Assembly: GCA_016871535.1 (NCBI GenBank)
Contig: VHCZ01000015.1
Location: 1-49,016, forward strand
DNA from: Verrucomicrobiota bacterium
GTDB lineage: Bacteria > Verrucomicrobiota > Verrucomicrobiia > Limisphaerales > SIBE01
Length of the DNA stretch: 49,016 nt
Reading direction: 5' to 3'
The notes under the pieces were generated by a model, which searched no databases, had not been told where the DNA came from, and saw only the letters and a program-made list of their open reading frames with translations. The position numbers and the translations under genes were made by a program. Below are positions 41,008-48,942 of the stretch, one piece after another. The first letter of the stretch is position 1, and the number at the start of each line of letters is the position of its first letter.

Positions 41008-43497
41008 ATGAGCGAAACAACTTTTCCCCCATCCACCTTTCTCTCTCTTGCCCTGTCTTTGACGCTGTGCACCCAAGCGTTCGCGGCCCCTGCTCCCGCT
41101 GGAATCAAACCGACCGGCGCCGACGACCGTCCGCTCAATCTCGACCTTGAGGACGGCACGCTCAAGGACTGGAAGGTTGAGGGCAGCGCGTTTGGCAGGC
41201 AGCCAATTAAGGGCGACACCGTGGCCAGGCGGCGCGATGACATGAAGAGCAATCACGCGGGCGAATACTGGATCGGCACGTACGAAATCGCCGGTGACGA
41301 TCCGACCGGGACGCTCACCTCCGTGCCGTTCAAGGTCACGCATCCGTTCGCCAGTTTCTTGATCGGCGGCGGCTCAACGGAGTTGAATCGGGTCGAATTG
41401 GTCCGCGCGGATACGAAGCAAGCGTTCTTCAAAGTATCCGGCTTCGACGCGGAGAACATGCGGCCCGCGGTCGTGGATTTGCAGCCGCACCTGGGGAAAG
41501 AAATCTTCGTTCGGGTAATCGATCACCAGATTGGCGCGTGGGGCCACATTAACTTTGACGACTTCAAATTCTTCGCCGCCAGGCCGGCCTTGCCGAATGA
41601 GATCACCGCCGCCGAACTGGCCAGACAAGCGGAAGTTCCTCCGGCCGACGTCGTCAAATATGCCGGGCTTTCGCCGGAAGAAGCCGCCAAAGCCATCACG
41701 CTGCCGCCCGGGTTTTCCGCCAGACTTTTCGCGGGCGAACCGGACGTGAAGCAGCCCATCGCTTTTGCCATCGACGACCGCGCGCGGCTCTGGGTCGCGG
41801 AAGCTTACACGTATCCGCGCCGCGCGCCGGAGGGCCAGGGCAAGGATCGCATTCTGATTTTCGAGGACACGGACGGCGACGGCCGATTCAACAAACGCAC
41901 CGTCTTCATGGAAGGGCTAAACTTGGTGAGCGGATTGGAAGTCGGCTTTGGCGGCGTCTGGGTGGGCGCCGCGCCGTACTTGATGTTTATCCCGGACAAA
42001 GACGGCGACGACAAACCCGACGGCCCGCCGGAGATTCTGCTCGACGGCTGGGATTTCCGGGCGGACACGCACGAGACGCTGAACACGTTCACCTGGGGGC
42101 CGGATGGCTGGCTGTACGGGTGCCACGGCGTTTTCTGCCCGTCGAACGTCGGCAAACCCGGCGCGCCGGCGAGCGAGCGGCAATGGGTCGATGCCGCAGT
42201 GTGGCGGTATCATCCAACCAAGCATCGGTTCGAGGTCTTTGCCGAAGGGGCGAGCAATCAATGGGGCGTGGATTTCGACGACTACGGCCAGTGTTTCATC
42301 GAAGCCTGCGTGATCCCGCACCTCTGGCACATGATCCAGGGCGGACGCTATCAGCGCCAGGGGGGCGAACACTACGCGATCAGCCTGGAGGAGATTCGCC
42401 GCAATGAACGCGCGCGAAATCCCAATTCACGGAAGCCGACCTATCCCTTTTTCTACGACGACATCAAAACCATCGGCGATCACGTTCACTGGGCCGGCAG
42501 CAAAGGTCCGCACGCGGCCAATGCGCGCTCCGATTCGGCGGGCGGCGGCCACGCGCACGCCGGATTGATGGTTTATCTGGGGGACAGTTTCCCGGCGGAT
42601 TACCGGGGAAAACTTTTCATGAACAACATCCACGGCCAGCGGATTAACATGGACATTCCCGAACGCCGCGGTTCGGGCTTCGTGGGCAAACACGGCGCGG
42701 ATTTTGCCAACTTCAACGACACCTGGTCGCAGACGATGAATCTACTCTACGATCAGAACGGCTCAGTTTATGTCATCGATTGGTACGACAAGAACCAGTG
42801 CCACCACAACAACGTCGAGGGCCACGACCGCTCGAATGGCCGCATTTTCAAGATCGTTTATGGGGACACCAAATGGACGCCGGTGGATTTGCAGAAGAAG
42901 AGCGACGACGAACTGGTCCAGCTTCAATTGCACCCGAATGATTGGTACGTCCGGCATGCGCGCCGCCTCTTGCAGGAGCGTGGCCCGAATCCAAAAGTTC
43001 ACGAGGCGCTACTCATGATTCTCAGCGAGAACCCGGATGTGACGCGCAGGCTTCGGGCGCTTTGGGCGCTGCACGTCACGGGGGGATTGACCGAGAAAAT
43101 CGCACTGGCCCAACTCGATCACGCGAACGAATACATCCGGGCCTGGGCGATTCAACTTATGATGGAGGACAGGAATCCTTCCGCGGCACTCCTCAAGGAA
43201 CTGGCTCGTTTGGCGAAAAGCGATCCTTCACCGTTCGTCCGGCTCTACGTCGCCGCCGCGCTGCAGCGGACGCCGGTGAACCAGCGCCTGGAAGTGCTGG
43301 AAGGGCTGCTCGCTCACGCCGAGGACTCGCAGGATCATAACTTGCCGCTGATGTATTGGTACGCCACGGAGCCGGTCGTCGCCCAGGACATGAAGCTCGC
43401 CGTGGCGCTGATGACAAAGACGAAGATTCCACTCGTGCGCCAGTTCATCACGCGAAGGATGGCATCTTCCGATAAGGTGGCTTCGGCGGGGCGATGA
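41008..43497 (+). CDS. PVC-type membrane-bound dehydrogenase-domain protein
   Basis: An 829-residue exported protein (signal peptide to about AFAAPAPA). An N-terminal jelly-roll-like segment (LNLDLEDGTLKDWKVEG) precedes the PVC dehydrogenase domain (TIGR02604-like), which starts at LPPGFSARLFAGEPDVKQPI. That domain is a beta-propeller with WVAEAYTYP, ILIFEDTDGDGRF, WGPDGWLYGCHGVF and HAHAGLMVYLGD. HEAT-like repeats follow from about residue 640. Many homologues end with a c-type cytochrome CxxCH domain; none is present here. Start ATG 41008 is chosen because it opens the signal peptide. The ATGA overlap couples it to the next gene. A sugar-dehydrogenase role is suggested by the propeller; electron transfer would need a partner. 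Confidence 0.87.
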   Translation: MSETTFPPSTFLSLALSLTLCTQAFAAPAPAGIKPTGADDRPLNLDLEDGTLKDWKVEGSAFGRQPIKGDTVARRRDDMKSNHAGEYWIGTYEIAGDDPTGTLTSVPFKVTHPFASFLIGGGSTELNRVELVRADTKQAFFKVSGFDAENMRPAVVDLQPHLGKEIFVRVIDHQIGAWGHINFDDFKFFAARPALPNEITAAELARQAEVPPADVVKYAGLSPEEAAKAITLPPGFSARLFAGEPDVKQPIAFAIDDRARLWVAEAYTYPRRAPEGQGKDRILIFEDTDGDGRFNKRTVFMEGLNLVSGLEVGFGGVWVGAAPYLMFIPDKDGDDKPDGPPEILLDGWDFRADTHETLNTFTWGPDGWLYGCHGVFCPSNVGKPGAPASERQWVDAAVWRYHPTKHRFEVFAEGASNQWGVDFDDYGQCFIEACVIPHLWHMIQGGRYQRQGGEHYAISLEEIRRNERARNPNSRKPTYPFFYDDIKTIGDHVHWAGSKGPHAANARSDSAGGGHAHAGLMVYLGDSFPADYRGKLFMNNIHGQRINMDIPERRGSGFVGKHGADFANFNDTWSQTMNLLYDQNGSVYVIDWYDKNQCHHNNVEGHDRSNGRIFKIVYGDTKWTPVDLQKKSDDELVQLQLHPNDWYVRHARRLLQERGPNPKVHEALLMILSENPDVTRRLRALWALHVTGGLTEKIALAQLDHANEYIRAWAIQLMMEDRNPSAALLKELARLAKSDPSPFVRLYVAAALQRTPVNQRLEVLEGLLAHAEDSQDHNLPLMYWYATEPVVAQDMKLAVALMTKTKIPLVRQFITRRMASSDKVASAGR

Positions 43498-45536
43498 AAT
43501 GCAGAAGGGACAGAGACCGGCCCGCGCCCCATGATCCCGTTGGGATTCTAAACGGAAGAATTGCGTGTAAGGAGCAGAGGGGACTGGCGCACTCCAAAAC
43601 CTCGCGGTGGAGTGTCGGTTCCTGGGAAGTCTCCACGGCTTCAGAACCAGGCAGTCGGCCCATGAACCCGGTAGGGCGAGTCCGTCCCAGCGAGCCGCTC
43701 GACGTGCGTGGAATACATCCGACTCGGCTCGCTGGGGACAGGCTCGCCCAACCGTCTGGTTCATGGGAAGCTTCCTTGGCCACGGCGCCATGCACATGGA
43801 CCATGAACCCACCCCCAGCCCCTCCCGAGAGGGGAGCCCCGTTTGTCGCGTCAAAATCAAGTTCCCCTCCTGGGAGGGGTAAGGGGTGGGTTGGTTCATG
43901 GGAAGGACTGAGGAGAGAGGCAACCAATAAAGACGGCCCTCCTCTCCCTGGGCAGGGAAGAGAGGGAGTAATCCGAACCCAATCTTCAGTCTCGATCCTG
44001 TCCCCAGCGAGCCGAGCTGGACGTGCTCCAAGCCTGTCGAACGGCTCGCCGGGACGGACTCGCCCTACCTTCTTGATCCTCCTTCTGATTGGCGCAACTG
44101 CCGGTCTCTCCGTGGAGATGTCCGGGGCTGGACCCGAATCCTCAGTGCCAGCCCCGCTGCGAGCCGTTCTGGAGAACACCCGTCCTTTGGAACTCCCGCG
44201 CGGCACCCGGCTTCCCTTATTTGTTCTGCCGATCTCCAATGCGCTGCGTGGTTCAAGCGACGAGTTGGCCGAAAAGGCGCTCTCCGAATTGGCCGTGCGC
44301 GGCATCGGCTATACCGTGGCGTGGAATCCGAACGACCGGGCCCAAACACTGGCCGAGGGATTGCGCAGCGCGAAGTTTGCCCGGCGCGTCGGGCTGCCCG
44401 TGGCCGTGGACGCGACGGCGTGTCTGGACGGATTCTTCAATGGCGATCCTGCTACCCTGCACATCGACGGCGAAGGCCAGCCCTTCGCGGATCTCTCATT
44501 CGATCCAGGGCGGAGGATGGGATGCCCATTCGCCCTGGTCGGACGCGTGCCGGTGATTCGCGAGCGCGTCGAATTTTTCCTGAAGGCTTACGCGAAAGCC
44601 AGGGCCCGAATCGATTTTGTCTTTGCCGACTGGGAAATTGACGGGCCGATTGAATGGAACGACGCCTGGGCGAATTCGCGGAAATGCCAGAGGTGCCGCG
44701 CACGAATCAAAGACCTCGACGACTTTCGCGCGTTTCAACGCCAGTTGCGGGAAGTCCGCAGCGATTTGCAGCGCCGGGTTTTTGCCCAGCCGGTCCGGTC
44801 CCGTTTTCCGAAAGCTCTGGTCGGAAACTACGGCGTCTATCCGCACAACGGACGCCGGCACTGGTACGATTATTACGAACGTCTGCCGGAGGGGGCGCCA
44901 TTCGTGGAGGATCAGCGGGCGCGCTATCGCGAGTGGGCGCATGAATTCGGTCCGTGTCGCTACTCTCTGGCGATGCCGGTTGTGTACACGTGGTATCCGA
45001 TCTATCACTGGTACGACTTTGCGAACTCGGATTACCGCTGGTTCTACAACCTCCTCCTGGTCGGCTCGAACGCCGGCCAGTCCACGCCGCGCTCCACCCC
45101 CATCGTGACCTTCGTGCACCGCAACACCACGGCGCCGCCTCCGAATGCGGATCCCGGCGTGAGGCCCTTCAGTCCGGAGCAATACCAGGAGTTGCTCTGG
45201 CACCTGCTTTTGCGCGGCCACGACGGGTTCTTCGTCTGGTGCCTGCAGGAGGAGTTGGCCGAAGAGACGCGGCTCGTTCATGAAGTGTATGCCGCCTCGC
45301 TGGCCTATCGGGAATTCCTGGATCGCGGGCAACCCGTGACTTTTGAAGTGCCGAAACAGCCGGCCCCAATTGTCTCCGGCTTGCGCCTGGGAAGCCGAGT
45401 CCTCGTTCGCCGCACCGATTTCGAACCGAATTCAGGCGCAGTGCGATTGAAAGTCGGCAAACAAGAATTGAAAATCCCGCGTTCGGAACAGAGCCAAGTC
45501 ATACCGATTCAACTTCGCAGGGCGGCGAAGCCGTAA
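43494..45536 (+). CDS. Exported TIM-barrel-like protein with a repeat-filled leader
   Basis: ATG 43494 overlaps the previous stop (ATGA). About 190 codons then run through cassette-type repeats (43607-44069) with no stop, until a hydrophobic segment FLILLLIGATAGLS near 44073. The mature part (about 480 residues) contains SELAVRGIGYTVAWNPND, RIDFVFADWEIDGPIEW, FPKALVGNYGVYPHNG and LLLRGHDGFFVWCLQE. This is the rhythm of a glycosidase-like TIM barrel, with a possible acidic D-W-E pair, and a short beta C-terminus. The family was not recognised. Translation could instead begin at TTG 44072, but coupling favours the upstream start. Confidence 0.6.
   Translation: MKCRRDRDRPAPHDPVGILNGRIACKEQRGLAHSKTSRWSVGSWEVSTASEPGSRPMNPVGRVRPSEPLDVRGIHPTRLAGDRLAQPSGSWEASLATAPCTWTMNPPPAPPERGAPFVASKSSSPPGRGKGWVGSWEGLRREATNKDGPPLPGQGREGVIRTQSSVSILSPASRAGRAPSLSNGSPGRTRPTFLILLLIGATAGLSVEMSGAGPESSVPAPLRAVLENTRPLELPRGTRLPLFVLPISNALRGSSDELAEKALSELAVRGIGYTVAWNPNDRAQTLAEGLRSAKFARRVGLPVAVDATACLDGFFNGDPATLHIDGEGQPFADLSFDPGRRMGCPFALVGRVPVIRERVEFFLKAYAKARARIDFVFADWEIDGPIEWNDAWANSRKCQRCRARIKDLDDFRAFQRQLREVRSDLQRRVFAQPVRSRFPKALVGNYGVYPHNGRRHWYDYYERLPEGAPFVEDQRARYREWAHEFGPCRYSLAMPVVYTWYPIYHWYDFANSDYRWFYNLLLVGSNAGQSTPRSTPIVTFVHRNTTAPPPNADPGVRPFSPEQYQELLWHLLLRGHDGFFVWCLQEELAEETRLVHEVYAASLAYREFLDRGQPVTFEVPKQPAPIVSGLRLGSRVLVRRTDFEPNSGAVRLKVGKQELKIPRSEQSQVIPIQLRRAAKP
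43607..44069. repeat. Cassette-like palindromic array 3 inside a coding leader
   Basis: In order: a linker ending CCCATGAACC; module ii (43670-43753, 84 bp, reversed relative to 12215-12298); the linker GGTTCATGGGAAGCTTCC...CCATGAACC (about 43758-43808); module iii (CCCCTCCCGAGAGGGG / CCCCTCCTGGGAGGGG, about 43809-43890); GGTTCATGGGAAGG; a CTCTCCCTGGGCAGGGAAG hairpin; and a 5'-truncated module ii (about 43997-44069). Confidence 0.78.
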
Positions 45537-46116
45537 CCGAAGAGCCGCAAGCTGCACGGACCGCAGCCTTCAGGCTGCTTCCCGCCCCGCTCTGGAGTTC
45601 GGCGCTGAGGCGGCCGACTGCTTGGTCCGCAGGATGGACGACAAAGCTCGTAGCGCAGAGTGGCACTCTGCCGTATCGCAGAATTGTATTCTGCGGGGCG
45701 TCTCCCAGTCCGAGCACGCTGGGATTTGCCGGCGCCCTGCCGATTGGAAATCGGCGATACAGCAGATTGAAAATCTGCGCTACAGTTCTCCGGTCGATCT
45801 GTCGTCAATCCCACGGTCTGCACAGTAAAGGCCACGGTCCGAACAGACGGTTCATGGGGAGAGGATGGCGGCGCGGAGGTATGTAGTCCCGGCTTCAGCC
45901 GGCTTCAGCCGGTCTGGCGATGCAAAGACTGAGCGAGTTTGGCAAAGAACCAGGGTCGATTACGCCTATGGACGGGGCGTTCGGGACCCCAGTGGGTTGG
46001 GAGTGTCGGAGTAACGGAGTGTCGGGGTGGCAGGACTTGGCAAGCTGTAGGGATTTCAGTTTGCAACCTTTGGTCGGCCGATTGTATCGTCGCCTGGTTC
46101 TCCTGAAGCACGACTT
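45537..46116. other. Intergenic repeat region
   Basis: This 580-bp gap contains module i (45557-45629), fused to family-D copy 2 (45624-45724). Two further small hairpins follow, GCCGATTGGAAATCGGC and GCAGATTGAAAATCTGC (about 45739-45780). Then come GGTTCATGGGGAG (45851) and a REP-like GTAGTCCCGGCTTCAGCC (about 45882). The last 200 bp before 46117 show no repeat and no gene and probably hold the promoter of the enolase-superfamily pair. Confidence 0.7.
45624..45724. repeat. Palindromic repeat family D, copy 2
   Basis: Near-identical over 101 bp to 21126-21226, including the hairpin CGCAGAATTGTATTCTGCG. Its first bases GGTCCGC are shared with the end of a module-i copy, showing that repeat families are joined end to end. 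Confidence 0.82.
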
Positions 46117-47292
46117 ATGTCCACTGCGCCCACATCGCGATCCACATCCCGCTTCATCCACCGGCGGAGGATTCGGCTCGCGGCTGTGGTTCAGGCGCAG
46201 ATAGCCGATTCCGCCAAGCCGTCCGATTCGAGGTCTCTCGAAATCGTCGCGCTGGACGCATTCCGGCTGCGCGAACCGGGGTCGCGCCGCCGCTACACCG
46301 TGATCAGAGTGCGGACACGTTCGGGCCTTTCCGGTTTTGGAGAGACCAGTGTGGTTTCGTCGGAAGATCTGAGCCAGGCGAAGGGAATCCTTTTGGGCCT
46401 TGCGGCAACCGCATACGAAATCGCGCGCCAACGCCTCGCGGCACTGTCCGGCATTCAGGCCGCCGTGAACATCGCGCTCCTGGATATCCTCGGCAAATCC
46501 ACCGGCGCGCCTATCCATCATGTCCTTGGTGGACCCACGCGACACAAGGTGCGAGTTCTGACGGCGTTGGCGGGCAATTCAAACGAAGACTTGCTCGATT
46601 CCATGCAACGCGCGCGGAAAGCCGGGTTCCGCGCTTTTCTCGTTCCGCTTCCTGCGCCGTCGGCGGCGAACCAAGGCCAGGCTTATGCGCAAGCCGTGCG
46701 CCGGCGTCTCGAGAAACTGCGCGAGGCTGGCGGAGAGGAAGTCGATTTCGCGCTCGATGCCGCGGGCTCGCTTTCGCCAGGCGATGCCTCCAGCCTGGCG
46801 GCAGCGCTGGAACGATTTCATCTGCTCTGGTTCGACGAACCTTGCCGGATTTCGAATCTAAGCGCGCTGCGGAAGATTTCGAGTGAAAGCGTCACTCCGA
46901 TCGGACTGGGCCGCCACATCCATCTCGCGGCGGATTTCCAGGATCTGTTGCGGGAGGAAGTGATCGACGTGCTGCGCCCCAGCCTGGCCGCGAATGGCCT
47001 GAGCCAAATCCGAAAGATGGCTGCGTTTGCGGAGGCCTACTACGTAGCGGTCGCGCCGTATCACGATGGCGGACAGATCGGCGTGGCTGCGGGCCTGCAC
47101 CTCGCGGCCAGCCTGCCGAATTTTTTCATCCAACAAGTGCCCTTCGCAGTCGCGGAGGCGGATCAGAAGATGCGCGCCGAATTGCTGGGCGGGTGGGACA
47201 CACAAATCGTAGATGGATTTGCCGCGCTGCCGGCGGGATCCGGGCTGGGCATCACCGTCAACGAAACGGTCCTCGATAAACTCCGGGAATGA
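46117..47292 (+). CDS. Enolase-superfamily protein with degenerate active site
   Basis: A 391-residue protein of the mandelate racemase/muconate lactonizing fold: N-terminal capping domain (VIRVRTRSGLSGFGETS), AAVNIALLDILGKSTGAPIHHVLGG, and a barrel with DAAGSLSPG and WFDEPCRI. The usual K-x-K motif is replaced by FRAFLVPLPAP. The third metal-ligand segment, normally GE, reads IGLGRHI. Only one or two of three metal ligands remain, so catalysis by the standard mechanism is unlikely. It has a basic N-terminus (FIHRRRIRLAAVV) that might act as an export signal. It is coupled by ATGA to the intact paralogue downstream and may act as its partner. Confidence 0.82.
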   Translation: MSTAPTSRSTSRFIHRRRIRLAAVVQAQIADSAKPSDSRSLEIVALDAFRLREPGSRRRYTVIRVRTRSGLSGFGETSVVSSEDLSQAKGILLGLAATAYEIARQRLAALSGIQAAVNIALLDILGKSTGAPIHHVLGGPTRHKVRVLTALAGNSNEDLLDSMQRARKAGFRAFLVPLPAPSAANQGQAYAQAVRRRLEKLREAGGEEVDFALDAAGSLSPGDASSLAAALERFHLLWFDEPCRISNLSALRKISSESVTPIGLGRHIHLAADFQDLLREEVIDVLRPSLAANGLSQIRKMAAFAEAYYVAVAPYHDGGQIGVAAGLHLAASLPNFFIQQVPFAVAEADQKMRAELLGGWDTQIVDGFAALPAGSGLGITVNETVLDKLRE

Positions 47293-48611
47293 GAAGACGA
47301 GACTTTTTCGCAGCATTGAGTGCCGCAGGCGCAGCCGGCGCGCTTGGTGGGCGACGGGCCCGAGCCGCGGACGCGAGCCAAGGGGCACCCGCGGCCTTGC
47401 GAAGTCCTCTGGGCGCCGAGGCCTTTCGGGAGGTCGGATCGAAGATCAGAGTCACCAACATGAAAGTCTTCGGCGTCTCGCTCACGCCGGAATCGGATCG
47501 GCCTTACGTGTTCGTAAAGCTCGAAACCAATTCCGGAGTCGTGGGCTGGGGCGAAGCCACGCTTGAAGGCAAGGCCGGCGCGGTCATGGCGTGCGTGGAT
47601 GACTTCAAGGAATTCATCCTCGGGAGCGATCCGATGCAGGTCGAGCACCACTGGCAATCGATGTACGTTCACAGTTTCTACCGCGCCGGTCCCGTGATCG
47701 GCTCGGCGATTTCCGGGATCGATCAGGCGCTTTGGGATATTCGGGGCAAAGCGCTGGGCTTGCCGGTTTACAAGCTCCTCGGCGGCCCGTTCGATCCCCA
47801 GGGTGTGCGCGGTTATTACCACGCTTCGGGTCGAACCCGCGAAGAACTGGCGCGTCTTCGGGAGACCTTGCGCCAACACGGGATTACCTGCATCAAAACG
47901 GGAATCCCCGGATATTACGAGTGGATCGAAACGCACGCGGCCATCAAGCGAGCCGTGGGCGCGCTCGAATTGCTGCGCGAAGGCATCGGACCGGAGATCG
48001 ACATCGGCGTGGATTTCCACGCCAAGACCAGTCCGAGCGTGGCGACAATTCTGGTGAAGGAAGTCGAGCCGTTGAATCTCCTTTTCGTCGAAGAACCTTG
48101 CCCGCCGGAAAACGTGAAGGCCATGGCGCGGATCGCGCGGCGTTCCACAACACCGATCGCCACCGGAGAGCGGTTAATTGCCTCTTACTCTTGCCGCGAG
48201 CTGATCGAGTTGGGCGTGGTGGACATCTTACAGACGGACATCAATCACGTCGGCGGCATCACGGCGCTGTGGAAAGTCGCGGCCATGGCCGAACCGTCCG
48301 GCATCACGCTCGCGCCACACGCTTGTGAAGGGCCGATCGGCGGACTGGCCACCTTGCACGTGGACGCGGCCATGCCGAATTTTCTCGTCCAGGAAATCTG
48401 CAGCGGAATCGAACCGGGGCCGAAGGAGAAAGTCTGGGCGGAATGGCTGGGTTTCCCGGCGATGCGCATGGTGAACGGAAAGTTTCCTTTGCCCGACAAG
48501 CCAGGTCTGGGCTTCGATCTCTCTGAGAGCGCGTTCAAGAAGTATCCGTTTGGCGGGACACGGCCCATGGCGCGGGTGTTTCACAAGGACGGCTCCGTCG
48601 CGGCGTGGTAG
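47289..48611 (+). CDS. Tat-exported enolase-superfamily sugar-acid dehydratase (DgoD-like)
   Basis: A 440-residue protein with a twin-arginine start MRRRDFFAALSAAGAAGALG. The capping domain reads VFVKLETNSGVVGWGEAT. The barrel keeps the metal ligands in IGVDFHAK, FVEEPCPPEN and IATGERL, and a C-terminal APHACEGPIG His, the pattern of D-galactonate/mannonate-type dehydratases. It would dehydrate a sugar acid to a 2-keto-3-deoxy acid, here in the periplasm. It starts within the stop codon of the degenerate paralogue (ATGA). Substrate assignment within the family is uncertain. Confidence 0.88.
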   Translation: MRRRDFFAALSAAGAAGALGGRRARAADASQGAPAALRSPLGAEAFREVGSKIRVTNMKVFGVSLTPESDRPYVFVKLETNSGVVGWGEATLEGKAGAVMACVDDFKEFILGSDPMQVEHHWQSMYVHSFYRAGPVIGSAISGIDQALWDIRGKALGLPVYKLLGGPFDPQGVRGYYHASGRTREELARLRETLRQHGITCIKTGIPGYYEWIETHAAIKRAVGALELLREGIGPEIDIGVDFHAKTSPSVATILVKEVEPLNLLFVEEPCPPENVKAMARIARRSTTPIATGERLIASYSCRELIELGVVDILQTDINHVGGITALWKVAAMAEPSGITLAPHACEGPIGGLATLHVDAAMPNFLVQEICSGIEPGPKEKVWAEWLGFPAMRMVNGKFPLPDKPGLGFDLSESAFKKYPFGGTRPMARVFHKDGSVAAW

Positions 48612-48763
48612 AGTGATGAGGAATGGCGCCGGCTACAGCATCGGTCCACCGGCCAATCCTGAGCCCGGCTCGACCGGACTTCCCAAGGACTTTGAAGAAC
48701 TGCCACGCGAGGCGTCGGCACACGTGCCAGGGATCGAGTCTGCCGGCGAAGTTCCAAGTCTAA

Positions 48764-48942
48764 GGGTCTGTGCAAAAATAACTTCCGGTTTTGGCGGGAG
48801 CGCCGCCTGGCCGGATGCAAGGCGCGAGGAGGGAGCATCCCCGTTTTGGGGCTGTGACCGACGAGCAACGCCGCAGCCGGCCAGGCGCCGCCCCGCCCCG
48901 GAGGGCTGGGGCGATTTCGCTTTCTGGCTTCGTTTCTCCTCA
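48764..48942 (+). repeat. Terminal repeat family C, right copy, interrupted by element A
   Basis: Positions 48764-48889 repeat positions 1-126 exactly in reverse complement, beginning GGGTCTGTGCAAAAATAACT after TAA (48761-48763). The sequence continues through GGAGGGCTGGGGCGATTTCG to CGTTTCTCCTCA and is then cut by a family-A element at 48943. Its internal plan (GAGCATCCCC, GGCTGTGACCGACGAGCAAC) resembles the interior of element A, so the families are related. Confidence 0.78.
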
